From NCBI GenBank assembly GCA_041390825.1, contig JAWKPF010000013.1, forward strand, positions 62,001 to 126,000: a stretch of 64,000 bases of DNA. Direction: 5' to 3'. This DNA comes from Thermomicrobiales bacterium. Its GTDB lineage: Bacteria > Chloroflexota > Chloroflexia > Thermomicrobiales > UBA6265. The first letter of the stretch is position 1, and each line of letters opens with the position of its first letter. The translations under genes were made by a program, and so were the position numbers. The notes under the pieces were generated by a model. The model saw nothing but the letters and a program-made list of their open reading frames with translations. It was not told where the DNA came from and did no database searches. Below are positions 7,617-16,649 of this stretch, piece after piece.

Positions 7617-9023
7617 TTATGGTTTATCGAGCGACTCCCAATCAGTTGTCGAAGGCTGCCACGACGAGCCGTCCCACCACTTGTGGTAGACGCGGGAGTC
7701 TGTGCCAGTGACAAAGAGGTCCAGGCGATCGGCACCCCAGGCGACAACCGGTCCAGACACTGGAGCGATGTCGGGGGATTCAGTCGCCAGACCAACAAGC
7801 GATGCAATCGTGGCAACGTTCATCCGCAAGATCTCGACCGCGAGACTGTTGTCGATGTGGACCAGCGTGTCGTTCGCGGTATGAACGTTGGTGTTTGCCG
7901 AATCAGAACCCTCGATGGTAAGTACCGCGGGTATCGCGGCATTGATGAATGGCACATGATCGCTCGCAAATGGGTTGAGCGATGTCTCCACGATCAGACT
8001 GGTATAGGTCGAGGCAGCTGCCGCCAACGCATCCATCACCGTCTGTGAGATTGCCGCGCCTTCGAGCAGTACGGTTGGTGAGGCCGTATTCCGGGTGCCG
8101 ATCATGTCCATGTTGATAACTGCTCGTATTCGCGCGCGTTCGGCGGATTGGAGTGTGCTGACGTACTGGATGCTGCCATGCAGTCCTTGTTCCTCTCCGC
8201 CGAAAAGAATGAGCCGCAGGTCATGCTGATACGGTTGCCCGGCAAGCACCCGCGCGATTTCCAGCACGCCCGCTGACCCGCTTCCGTTGTCATCGGCCCC
8301 CGGCGCCGGCGCGCTGATACCCCCAGCCGCGTTGATCGAATCCAGATGAGCGGTGACGATCACCAGATTGCGAGTTCCGACACCATTTCCGGGTCGATCG
8401 GCGACGACGTTCAAGCTTGTGCCCGCGCCAACCGCAATCGTCTGCAACTGGACGCTGTAGCCCAGGAGGCTCAGTTGGTTCTGAGCCCAATTGGCGGCGT
8501 TGGTGAACTGGGTCGTCAACGAATGCCGGGTGCCAAAACCCACCAACGTATCCAGTGCGGAGCGGAAGGTCGAGGGGGAAACGGCATCCACCACGTGCTG
8601 GACCCGTTGATCTGCCGCACGGCGGTCGCCCTCGATGGTTCTGAGGACTGCCGTGTCGACCGGGATTGGGCGAACCACCCAGCAATCGCCAGATCGATCG
8701 GTCAGCCGCGCAAGCTGTTGGGAATCGAGATCGACGATCAGGTGGCGACCCTTGTCGACCACGACTGGAACATCGGGGAATTCGCGCTGAAACGAGGCTC
8801 CAACCTGGATGACAAGCGCGAGTCGGCCGCTCGATTGATCGAGGGCGCCGCTGGCGATGGCAATGCCGGTGTTCCGGGCGTGGCTTCGAAACGCCCTGCG
8901 GTCATCCGTGTCGGACCAGATCACCGTGCGGTCCGCAAGCTGAGTCCAATGCAACGGGGCGACGTCCTTGCCGGCAGCGGCGCGAAGCTGGGCCGGGGTC
9001 TCGGAGATCACAAGATAGAGCAT
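7617..9023 (-). CDS. M28-family metallo-aminopeptidase with one C-terminal PLL/DUF346 lectin blade
   Basis: Numbering starts at MLYLVISETPAQ. The zinc peptidase domain spans about 130-415. Its di-zinc ligands and catalytic residues can be seen: TAHLDS (His at 226), GADDNGSGSAG (Asp at 244), GGEEQG (catalytic Glu-Glu at 277-278), NMDMIG (Asp), and the final His in NVHTAND. Residues 1-120 form an N-terminal alpha/beta prodomain-like part. The last 45 residues (VAWGADRLDLFVTGTD then HKWWDGSSW) are a single copy of the repeat present seven times in the neighbouring protease. No signal peptide is visible. The start at 9023 is chosen for its GGAGG site; an ATG 9 codons earlier is possible. Likely co-transcribed with the M43 gene 92 bases upstream. 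Confidence 0.88.
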   Translation of the reverse strand: MLYLVISETPAQLRAAAGKDVAPLHWTQLADRTVIWSDTDDRRAFRSHARNTGIAIASGALDQSSGRLALVIQVGASFQREFPDVPVVVDKGRHLIVDLDSQQLARLTDRSGDCWVVRPIPVDTAVLRTIEGDRRAADQRVQHVVDAVSPSTFRSALDTLVGFGTRHSLTTQFTNAANWAQNQLSLLGYSVQLQTIAVGAGTSLNVVADRPGNGVGTRNLVIVTAHLDSINAAGGISAPAPGADDNGSGSAGVLEIARVLAGQPYQHDLRLILFGGEEQGLHGSIQYVSTLQSAERARIRAVINMDMIGTRNTASPTVLLEGAAISQTVMDALAAAASTYTSLIVETSLNPFASDHVPFINAAIPAVLTIEGSDSANTNVHTANDTLVHIDNSLAVEILRMNVATIASLVGLATESPDIAPVSGPVVAWGADRLDLFVTGTDSRVYHKWWDGSSWQPSTTDWESLDKP

Positions 9024-9115
9024 CAGGATCGATCCTCCGGCGATCGACATCGGGAAACGCTGACGACGGCGCGCCAGCGGATCCCGATGTCACGTTCGCA
9101 GTGTCCGACAACCCG

Positions 9116-11275
9116 CTAGAAGTCGGAAATCGTGCCGCCCAGGTACTCCCAGTCGGTCACCGACGGGCCCCAGGCGGAGCCGTTCCACCACTTGTGCCAG
9201 AGCGCGTGGTCGGTCCCGGTGACAAAGAGGTCGAGTCGGTTAGCACTCCAGGCAACCGCTTCTGGCCGACTCGTGCAGATGCCGCCCATGTACTCGTAGT
9301 CGACTACCGACGGGCCCCAGGCCGATCCGTCCCACCACTTGTGCCAGACGGCGTTATCGGTACCGAGCACGAAGACGTCGAGGCGATCGCTGCCCCACGA
9401 TACGACCCCTGGTTCGCCGAGACAGGTGCCGCCCATGTATTCCCAATCGGTTACCGACGGTCCCCAAGCCGCCCCATCCCACCACTTGTGATAGAGGGCA
9501 TGGTCAGTCCCCAGCACGAAAACATCGAGCCGGTTCGGGCCCCACGCGACGACGCGTGGCGGACTGGAACAGGTCCCGCCCATGTACTCCCATCCGGTTA
9601 CCGACGGGCCCCAGGCCGAGCCATCCCACCACTTGTGGTAAAGCGCGTTGTCCGTGCCGAGCACAAAGACATCGAGCCTGTTGGACCCCCAAGCGACGAC
9701 TTCTGGCCGGCTGGAACAGGTTCCGCCGAGCGACTCCCAACCAGTCACCGACGGTCCCCAATTGGACCCATCCCACCATTTGTGCCAGAGCGCGCTGTCG
9801 GTCCCCACGACGAAGACATCGAGCCGATTGGGTCCCCATGCGACGACTTCGGGCCGACTGGTGCAGATTCCGCCGAGTGACTCCCAATCAGTCACCGACG
9901 GTCCCCAACTGGACCCATCCCACCATTTGTGCCAGAGGGCGCTGTCGGTTCCCAGGACGAAGACATCGAGCCGATTTGGTCCCCACGCAACGACTTCGGG
10001 CTGGCTCATGCAGATGCCTCCCATGTACTCCCAATCGGTCACCGAGGGTCCCCAATTGGACCCATCCCACCACTTGTGGTAGAGGGCGCTATCGGTCCCG
10101 ATGACGAAGACATCGAGCCGGTCGGAGCCCCAGGCCACGATTGGTCCCGAGGCAGATGGCGCGCCGCCGACCTGGCCACTGCAGATCGAAGCGCGCGGTC
10201 CGGCGAGGCAAGCCTGCATCCTTGCGACCTGCCCTTGCGTGAACATGACCATGACCGGGTCGTCGACATAGTCCATGTAGTTCATGAACAGGTCACCGTT
10301 CGGTCCGTTGTTGCAGCTTATCTTGGGAAATGTCGGGACGCCGACATTCGCATCCCCCTGGTTAGGTGTGTCCGAGACCTGGTCGGTACCGGTACAGGCG
10401 CCACCATCGTCGCCCCAGATATGGAAGAGGTCGAGCCAGTGCCCGATCTCATGCGTCGCAGTGCGGCCGAGATGGAACGGCGGGCTCGCTGTTCCAGTGG
10501 TGCCGAAACCGGTATGGGTGATGACCACACCGTCGGTGGCGGCCGGACCGCCCGGGAATTGCGCGTATCCGAGCAAGCCACCGGAGAGCTGGCACACCCA
10601 GATGTTCAGGTAGCGGTCTGCTGGCCACGCATCGGAGCCTCCCGTGGCGCTGGATTTCACCTTGTCATCGTCGACAAACGACGTCTGATTTGTCCGTGTT
10701 CGCACGATGCCGTCGGTTGGGCTCCCGTCTGGAGCTTGCGTGGCGAGAAAGAACTCGAGATTTGGATTGCCGATCAGTCCTTGAAATGCGCCAGGTACGG
10801 TCGAGATGTCTGGATTGAGTATCTGAAAGTCGCGATTCAAGACGTCGATCTGGCTATGAATCTGGGCATCGGAGATGTTCTGATCCGGCTGATTCCAGAC
10901 GACATGCACGACGACCGGAATACGGCATCCTCCTGCCCGCGCCATAGAACTCAATGTATCGTCGTCGGCTCGAAGGAACTCGAGCGTTGTTTGCTCGATT
11001 TGAGCGCGCTCTACCGCGTACCGTGGCACGGTTCGCATCAAGCGGGCATGGACATCCATCGTCGCGCACGATCGATGGGTGGGGAGGTCTGCGCGCTGCG
11101 TTCCGCCCATGCCTGTCCGGGAACCGCCCGCGCCCATTCCGGTACCCGCGCCGCTCGAAGGCATCTCCATGCCCGAGCCGCTCGAGCTCATGCCAGTGCC
11201 TGCGCTGGCTGGACCCATCCTCGGTGGGTTCATGCCTCGCTTCTTCTTGTCCTGTGATCGTGGGGAAGTGTTCAT
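9116..11275 (-). CDS. M43 (pappalysin-like) metalloprotease fused to a seven-bladed PLL/DUF346 lectin propeller
   Basis: From MNTSPRSQDKKKRG the protein has a Gly/Ser/Met-rich low-complexity leader (to about 60) and a metzincin domain. Its zinc motif HEIGHWLDLFH is at residues 275-285 and its Met-turn YMDYVDD at about 334. This is the cytophagalysin/pappalysin arrangement, with Cys pairs near the site. Residues 377-719 are exactly seven 49-residue repeats of the type PEVVAWGPNRLDVFVLGTD...HKWWDGS.WGPSVT.WE. This matches the DUF346/PLL family, whose members form seven-bladed propellers that bind fucose or O-methylated glycans. No Sec or Tat signal is visible. The start at 11275 has GGAGG 5 bases away; an ATG four codons earlier lacks one. 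Confidence 0.9.
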   Translation of the reverse strand: MNTSPRSQDKKKRGMNPPRMGPASAGTGMSSSGSGMEMPSSGAGTGMGAGGSRTGMGGTQRADLPTHRSCATMDVHARLMRTVPRYAVERAQIEQTTLEFLRADDDTLSSMARAGGCRIPVVVHVVWNQPDQNISDAQIHSQIDVLNRDFQILNPDISTVPGAFQGLIGNPNLEFFLATQAPDGSPTDGIVRTRTNQTSFVDDDKVKSSATGGSDAWPADRYLNIWVCQLSGGLLGYAQFPGGPAATDGVVITHTGFGTTGTASPPFHLGRTATHEIGHWLDLFHIWGDDGGACTGTDQVSDTPNQGDANVGVPTFPKISCNNGPNGDLFMNYMDYVDDPVMVMFTQGQVARMQACLAGPRASICSGQVGGAPSASGPIVAWGSDRLDVFVIGTDSALYHKWWDGSNWGPSVTDWEYMGGICMSQPEVVAWGPNRLDVFVLGTDSALWHKWWDGSSWGPSVTDWESLGGICTSRPEVVAWGPNRLDVFVVGTDSALWHKWWDGSNWGPSVTGWESLGGTCSSRPEVVAWGSNRLDVFVLGTDNALYHKWWDGSAWGPSVTGWEYMGGTCSSPPRVVAWGPNRLDVFVLGTDHALYHKWWDGAAWGPSVTDWEYMGGTCLGEPGVVSWGSDRLDVFVLGTDNAVWHKWWDGSAWGPSVVDYEYMGGICTSRPEAVAWSANRLDLFVTGTDHALWHKWWNGSAWGPSVTDWEYLGGTISDF
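9119..10147 (-). repeat. Seven in-frame 147-bp tandem repeats encoding lectin blades
   Basis: Seven consecutive 147-bp units (1,029 bp) encode the 49-residue blades of the M43 protein. Unit identity is high at DNA level, with recurrent words such as CCCACCACTTGTG on the plus strand every 147 bases. An eighth, more diverged unit of about 130 bp (7620-7751) ends the M28 gene. Confidence 0.92.
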
Positions 11276-11736
11276 GAAGGCCTCCATGGGGGTAGTGTGA
11301 AGAAAGGGGAAGGACCCACGGCCTGCCTGGAAAAACCAGGCAATTTCAGTATCTCTCCATTCCTTGCAATGTCAAGCCAGTTATGACTATTTTGTAGATG
11401 TATTGCATGCGTGAGAATATGTTTTGTGCATGTATTCCGTTTCTCGGCGAAAATCGCGCGGAGCGCATTTCTTGCACATGCCGTCGAACTCGAGACTGTC
11501 GAACCTGCAAGCCTCTCGGCCAAGCAGACCGCGGCGGCGGCGCCTGGATGATCATCTCAGGGAACGGAGCGCGGCGTTCTGGCGCCGAACGGATTCCCCT
11601 CCCCGGCCGCCTAACGGCACGATCGTCATGACCTATTCCTCACAAAATTTACGTAGACATCGGGTTGGGGGTCTGGGACAATGATGGGCATCCACACGAA
11701 GCCATTGTCAGGTGCGTTTCCAACTCGAGGTGCGCC
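11276..11736. other. Intergenic region between divergent genes, relatively AT-rich
   Basis: About 460 bases separate the divergently transcribed M43 protease gene and the solute-binding-protein gene. The part around 11340-11450 is clearly richer in A/T than its surroundings (TTGCAATGTCAAGCCAGTTA, then TATTTTGTAGATGTATTGC), as expected for promoters in a high-GC genome. No convincing -35/-10 pair or coding sequence could be fixed by eye. Confidence 0.4.
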
Positions 11737-13635
11737 ATGGTCCAACAGGGCAACGATCTCTCCTCCATCTACCAGGCACTCTGTCGTGGGGAAATGACCA
11801 GACGCGCGTTTGTCGTTCGGGCTGCTGCGCTAGGCGTGTGCGCCCCGCTGACGCTCGCGCTGGTGAATTCGCGACCGGCGGTCGAGGCATCCGCGCCTCA
11901 TACTCCTGCCGATCGACCGTCGTTCGGCACGGAGGGACAGCTCAGGGGCAGCGGCGGTGAACTGAAAGTGCGCGAATGGTTTGCACCAAACTGCGCGGTT
12001 GCCCATCTCTGGGAGGGATTGCCGTCCGCTGCCCGGGTTTCATCTCTGATCCTGGAGCCGCTGCTGTCGTATGCCTTCGACGGCACGCTTCTGCCGACGC
12101 TCGTCACCAGGGTACCCACGCAGGAGAACGGCGGCCTGTCCGAGGATCTCACCAAGGTCATCCTCGAGTTGCGGGACGACATCGTCTGGAGCGATGGCGA
12201 GCCGTTCACCGCGGATGACGTGGTGTGGACCTGGCAATGGGTGAGGGACGAATCGACGGTGGCGACGGAAGGGTATCGCTGGGAGCCCATCCGGAGCATC
12301 GAAGCGGTCGATGCCACGACAGTCGAGTTGACCTACGCGCAACCCAACCCGGCCTGGTTCGACCCGATAGCTGGCTCCTACGTTGGCGCCATCGTTCCCC
12401 GACACATTTGGATCGACGGGATTTCGGAAGCGGTCAATGCGGAGTTCGCGACCAATCCGATCGGCACCGGTCCGTACAAGGTGGAAGCCTTTGTTCCGGG
12501 CGAATATGTTGCGTGCACGATCAATGACCGCTATCGAGAGCCGAACAAGCCCTATTTTGCGTCGGTTCGCTTCCAGGCCGGCGGAGACACCGCGTCTGCC
12601 GCGCAGGCGGTCTTGCAGGACGGCAATTGGGATGTAGCTTCCGGCCTGATTGGGATGACTGCGAATTTGCAACAGATGGAAGTGGAGGGCGGCAAGGGGC
12701 GCGTGATTGCGGGATCGCCAACCGCGGTCGAGCGCATCTTGTTCAACTTTTCCGATCCGCATCGGGAGATCGAAGGCGAGCGGTCGAGCCTGGCCGCTCC
12801 CCATCCTTTCCTGACCGACCAGGCCGTACGCCAGGCCATGGCTCTGGCCATCGACCGGGAGAAGATTTCTCGTGAAGCCTTTGGAGCTGACAAGCTCGCG
12901 CAACCGACGGCGAACATTCTGTCCGGCATTCCTGCGCTCGAGTCGCCCAATACCTCCTACACCTTCGATCTGGAGGCGGCCAATCGTTTGTTGGACGAGG
13001 CAGGATGGGTCCGGGATGGAGACAAACGGTCCAGGGATGGAATCAAGTTGGCCGTGTCCTATTACACGTCGGTGAGCGGCCTCACGGTGTTCAAGCGGTG
13101 GCGCGCGGAAACGCAGGAAGTGGTCAAGGCTGGCTGGGAAGCAATTGGCATCGAGGTCGAGCCCGGTCAGGTGCCAGGGGATGTCTTTTTCGATCCCGAC
13201 CCGGAGAATCTTCTGTCCTACACCCACTTTTATTGCGACATCGAAATGTTTTCGAGTTCGGTAATGTCGCCACTTCCGCTCGATTATTTCCAGGACTGGT
13301 ATGCCGGCATCGACAACCGCAATGTCGCGCAACAGGCGAACGACTGGCAAGGATTCAACCTCCAGCGGTACGTCAACCCGGAGTTCGACGCTCTGTATGA
13401 TGAAGCGGCGGCCACCACCGATCCCGAGCGCGCGGCCGAGCTCCTTGTTCAGATGAACGACCTGATCGTCAACGATTTTGTGGTCGTGCCGCTGATCGCG
13501 CAGCCGGGTGAAATCGCCGCGGTGAGCAATCGGCTCGTAACGGAGAATGTCGCTCCCAGCACGTGGGAGCCGCTCTTCTGGAATATTGCCAATTGGCGAA
13601 CGGTGGATGACCAATTGGCCACGCCCGCGAGCTGA
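11737..13635 (+). CDS. Family-5 oligopeptide-type ABC transporter substrate-binding protein, Tat-exported
   Basis: The 632-residue protein begins MVQQGNDLSSIYQALCRGEM and carries a twin-arginine signal (TRRAFVVRAAALG, about 22-34). It continues with the family-5 solute-binding fold: GGELKVREWF, LIVPs such as DDIVWSDGEPFTADDVVWTW, and the C-terminal half from PFLTDQAVRQAMALAIDREK. These proteins capture peptides, nickel complexes or sugars outside the membrane for an ABC importer. No permease or ATPase genes adjoin it, so it is an orphan. A close paralogue lies at 30886-32751. The ATG at 11737 has GAGG 6 bases upstream, and the Tat signal begins right after it; an upstream ATG (11665) would place 24 irrelevant residues before it. 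Confidence 0.92.
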   Translation: MVQQGNDLSSIYQALCRGEMTRRAFVVRAAALGVCAPLTLALVNSRPAVEASAPHTPADRPSFGTEGQLRGSGGELKVREWFAPNCAVAHLWEGLPSAARVSSLILEPLLSYAFDGTLLPTLVTRVPTQENGGLSEDLTKVILELRDDIVWSDGEPFTADDVVWTWQWVRDESTVATEGYRWEPIRSIEAVDATTVELTYAQPNPAWFDPIAGSYVGAIVPRHIWIDGISEAVNAEFATNPIGTGPYKVEAFVPGEYVACTINDRYREPNKPYFASVRFQAGGDTASAAQAVLQDGNWDVASGLIGMTANLQQMEVEGGKGRVIAGSPTAVERILFNFSDPHREIEGERSSLAAPHPFLTDQAVRQAMALAIDREKISREAFGADKLAQPTANILSGIPALESPNTSYTFDLEAANRLLDEAGWVRDGDKRSRDGIKLAVSYYTSVSGLTVFKRWRAETQEVVKAGWEAIGIEVEPGQVPGDVFFDPDPENLLSYTHFYCDIEMFSSSVMSPLPLDYFQDWYAGIDNRNVAQQANDWQGFNLQRYVNPEFDALYDEAAATTDPERAAELLVQMNDLIVNDFVVVPLIAQPGEIAAVSNRLVTENVAPSTWEPLFWNIANWRTVDDQLATPAS

Positions 13636-13683
13636 CTCACTGGACGGCGCACGGACCATCCGCAGCGAGAAACCAGGCGTGGG

Positions 13684-15012
13684 CTACGAGATGTTTCGTG
13701 GCGGCGGCGGGGTTGGGAGCGCCGCCGGAGCGGCAGGAGTCCCCTCCGCGTCGGTGTCCGGGGGATCCGGTGTGGCCACGAGTGAGAAGATCCAAACCGT
13801 GGAGGCAAGCGTTTCATCGGCCTGATACGAGACATTCGCTCCGGGTCCGGCCGCGCTGGTGTCGTCAGCACGCAGAACCCCGTGATTGTCGATGAGCTGG
13901 GAACGCAGCCCGCTCGCGGCGCGCATACGCACCTCTCCCCATGATCGGGTGATGTCGATCTCACCACTGGCGACCCAGGCAAGCTCGATTCCGCCCACCT
14001 CTGGGTTGGCAATCGTCGACTCGGGCAGTAGTTGAGCCCGGCCGAACGACAAGGTCAGGCGATCTCCGGTTTTCTTCAACTCGATCCCGCTCCAGAGGGT
14101 CGTGTGCAGATCCGCCAGCAGCGAACCTTTGGGGCGAGTTTCGCCGGATATCGACGGCCCGAATTCGAGCGCGATCAGCGCGGCATTCTGATCTCCGGCG
14201 TCCCACATGCGGAACGTTGCCCCGGCGGGCACAAACACTGCGTCCATCTGACCGAGCGCCACGACCGCTCCGGCTTCGACTGGCGCCGGGTCGGCGACGC
14301 GGCCGCGATGTTGCTTCCAAATCATGGCTGGGATGGACGCTGGATCGGTGACCTCCAGGAACGCATCGCCCGATAGATCGATCAGCAACAGGTGTCCGAA
14401 TCGGCTGGCAGTCGGTTCGTGGTCGCCCAGAAGCGGGATTTGCCGCACGCGGGCGGCCAACGTATCCAGTGCAACCGGCAACGTGAGCGAGAGAGCGGGA
14501 AACGTATCCAGTTGCCCAGCCAGAACTGCGGACGACCAGCGCTCCACGATCAACCCGCGCTCGATCCGCAGCAGATCCAATCGGCCGATGAGCTCGTGCG
14601 GTTCTACGACGATCCCCGCGAATTCGGTCCGCGCGGCATGATTCCAATCGAGGGTGACAGAGGCAGCAGTACCGCTGATTGGCGTTATTCGCGGTTCGAT
14701 TCGAAGACCGGGAAAATGCTGCTTGATGGCATCGAGCTGTTGGAACAGGCTCTTTTCATTGCCAGTGGCCAAGCCACCGGACTGATGGCTCACAAACGCC
14801 GGGTGGAGCATCTTGCGTAGCGCGTCGTCGCTCCCACTGTCGAGATAGTCATTCATCCCCTGGTAGAACGCCAGCGTCGTTGCCTCCACCTGAGAACTGG
14901 GAACCGATTGGATCGAACGCAAGCGAACCGGATCAAGCGACCAGAGCTGGGCGAGGGCGAATCCGCTGAGCAGCGCCAGCATCAATGCAACGGCGGTGGC
15001 TCGGTGATACAT
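13684..15012 (-). CDS. Exported protein with SnoaL-like and cupin-like domains, third gene of the ECF sigma operon
   Basis: A signal peptide or anchor (MYHRATAVALMLALLSGFAL) is followed by an NTF2/SnoaL-like domain (about 40-170: AFYQGMNDYLDSGSDDALRK ... PHELIGRLDLLRIERGLIVE). Then comes a beta-rich region with cupin-like character (about 205-420; VVALGQMDAVFVPAGATF then ALIALEFG). The C terminus is Pro/Thr-rich. The start at 15012 is set by an almost perfect ribosome binding site (GGGAGGTGATCCAC) that overlaps the end of the upstream gene; only 5 bases separate that stop from this start, implying translational coupling. It probably acts outside the cell in whatever response the sigma/anti-sigma pair controls. 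No closer function can be given. Confidence 0.75.
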   Translation of the reverse strand: MYHRATAVALMLALLSGFALAQLWSLDPVRLRSIQSVPSSQVEATTLAFYQGMNDYLDSGSDDALRKMLHPAFVSHQSGGLATGNEKSLFQQLDAIKQHFPGLRIEPRITPISGTAASVTLDWNHAARTEFAGIVVEPHELIGRLDLLRIERGLIVERWSSAVLAGQLDTFPALSLTLPVALDTLAARVRQIPLLGDHEPTASRFGHLLLIDLSGDAFLEVTDPASIPAMIWKQHRGRVADPAPVEAGAVVALGQMDAVFVPAGATFRMWDAGDQNAALIALEFGPSISGETRPKGSLLADLHTTLWSGIELKKTGDRLTLSFGRAQLLPESTIANPEVGGIELAWVASGEIDITRSWGEVRMRAASGLRSQLIDNHGVLRADDTSAAGPGANVSYQADETLASTVWIFSLVATPDPPDTDAEGTPAAPAALPTPPPPRNIS

Positions 15013-15017
15013 GTGGA

Positions 15018-16649
15018 TCACCTCCCATTGGAGCCCACAAGCGCCCAAAGCGTGGCGGCGATGGCCGTGCTGTCTTCGAGCGAGGTGCCAATGTAAAGCG
15101 CGCCGTTGACGACGATTGGGGACGCGGCAACCTGACCGGTGAGCTCGAGTTGCTCACTCCAGAGCACGGAGCCATCGACTGCCGAGAGCGCCGTCACACC
15201 AAATTCGGTATCGACGACATAGACCGTGGTTCCCACGACGACCGGAGAACCGTTCACACTTGCATGCTCGGTGCTCGCTTGCCACAGCACCTGACCGGAA
15301 GCGCCATCGAGGCAGATGACCATGCCAGACGCAGCAACTACGTACACCCGTCCACCCGACACAGCCGGAGAGGAGTTCAGTGGCAGATCTGTGTCGATCG
15401 GCGTTCGCCAAAGTTCTTCACCCGAGATGAGATCGAGTGCGTAGATCGTGCCGTCGAGCGTGCTTCCGGCATAGACAGATCGGCCGGTAATGGCGGGTCC
15501 GGATTCGAGCGATGGCATGGCGAACTGCCATCGCGCCGCACCGCTCTCCATGTCGAAGGCAACGAGCTCTGGTTGTCCAGCGCGATCGTCACCGGCATGC
15601 CAGCGTTCCTCGCCGGAACGCCGGTCGAGGGCATAGAGCGTGAACCCGTCCGCGGGTTGTCCCACCAGGCCGCTGCCAACGACGACCGTGTTCTCCTGGA
15701 CGGCCACATGGATCGGAGACTGGTACGAGGTTGTCGCGATGATGACCAGATCGCCGATCACCACCGGTTCCGAGGTCCAGCCGGTTTGCAGGTCGCGCCG
15801 CCAGTGCTCCTCGCCGGTTTGGGCATCGAGGGCATAGACGACTCCCCCTGCATCGCCGGCATAGACGATTCCCCCCGCAACGGCTGGGGCCGCACCCGTC
15901 GGATGCTCGGTCGGGAATTGCCAGCGTTCGGCGCCAGTCGTGGCGTCGATGGCAATGATGGCGCCCTGATCTGCGGTGGCGCCGATGGGGTCCGACCAGT
16001 TGGTTACGAAGAGGCTGTCGCCGACCACCACTGGGGCGCTGATGCCGTCCCGGCCCGCTACGAAACTCCAGCGCACCGTCAAATCGCCTGTAACCTCAGG
16101 GCCGGGCATGACCCCGCTTCGCGCGGCGTTGCCGCGATCCATCGGCACGTCGAGCGCCGACGAGGGCGCCAGGATGACACGTGTGGGTTCTGGCCCCGCG
16201 TGGCGTTCGACCACGTGATAGATCGTCATCAGTGAAACGACGATCAGCGCCGCAGCCACCAGCGATGCCAGCACCCACTGCCGGGCGCCTCCGTGTTGGT
16301 CGAGCCGGAGCGATTGCCTGGATACCGTGCGCGGAGAACCGATGCCGTTGCGCTGAGAGCCGCCCGAATCACGCGGTAGGGGGACCAGCGTTCCACGGGA
16401 TACCGCGTTCGGGGCCGAGACTGCGCCCACGGAGTTCAGAAATTGCGTTTCGAAGGTGCGGGAGAACTCCGCGGCCGCCGGCTGCGCGTCATCGAATCGC
16501 TCGAGCCACGCGATGGTCTGCGCCAGCGTTGGGTCGATGTCCCTATCCGCATTCGGGCGCCCGATCCCCAGGTTGCCGGTCACGAGGTCGTCCCAGTAGC
16601 GCGCAACGCGATTCGATTCCGATTCCGATACCGGCTTATCTCTCCACAT
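15018..16649 (-). CDS. Membrane anti-sigma-like protein with extracellular PQQ-type beta-propeller
   Basis: The N-terminal 110 residues are soluble (NRVARYWDDLVTGNLG ... IAWLERFDDAQP), a pattern found in Thermomicrobia proteins encoded beside ECF sigma factors and presumably the sigma-binding part. One membrane helix (about 124-144, VLASLVAAALIVVSLMTIY) leads to an outer domain of about 380 residues made of PQQ/quinoprotein-type blades: AIDATTGAERWQFPTEH, ALDAQTGEEHWRRDL, ALDLISGEELWRTPI, CLDGASGQVLWQAST. The A-(L/I)-D-x-x-(T/S)-G-x-x-x-W signature recurs at least six times. The gene starts 14 bases inside the sigma-factor gene (ATG overlap). It is therefore best read as a one-pass sensor that holds the sigma factor and listens through its propeller. 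Confidence 0.82.
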   Translation of the reverse strand: MWRDKPVSESESNRVARYWDDLVTGNLGIGRPNADRDIDPTLAQTIAWLERFDDAQPAAAEFSRTFETQFLNSVGAVSAPNAVSRGTLVPLPRDSGGSQRNGIGSPRTVSRQSLRLDQHGGARQWVLASLVAAALIVVSLMTIYHVVERHAGPEPTRVILAPSSALDVPMDRGNAARSGVMPGPEVTGDLTVRWSFVAGRDGISAPVVVGDSLFVTNWSDPIGATADQGAIIAIDATTGAERWQFPTEHPTGAAPAVAGGIVYAGDAGGVVYALDAQTGEEHWRRDLQTGWTSEPVVIGDLVIIATTSYQSPIHVAVQENTVVVGSGLVGQPADGFTLYALDRRSGEERWHAGDDRAGQPELVAFDMESGAARWQFAMPSLESGPAITGRSVYAGSTLDGTIYALDLISGEELWRTPIDTDLPLNSSPAVSGGRVYVVAASGMVICLDGASGQVLWQASTEHASVNGSPVVVGTTVYVVDTEFGVTALSAVDGSVLWSEQLELTGQVAASPIVVNGALYIGTSLEDSTAIAATLWALVGSNGR

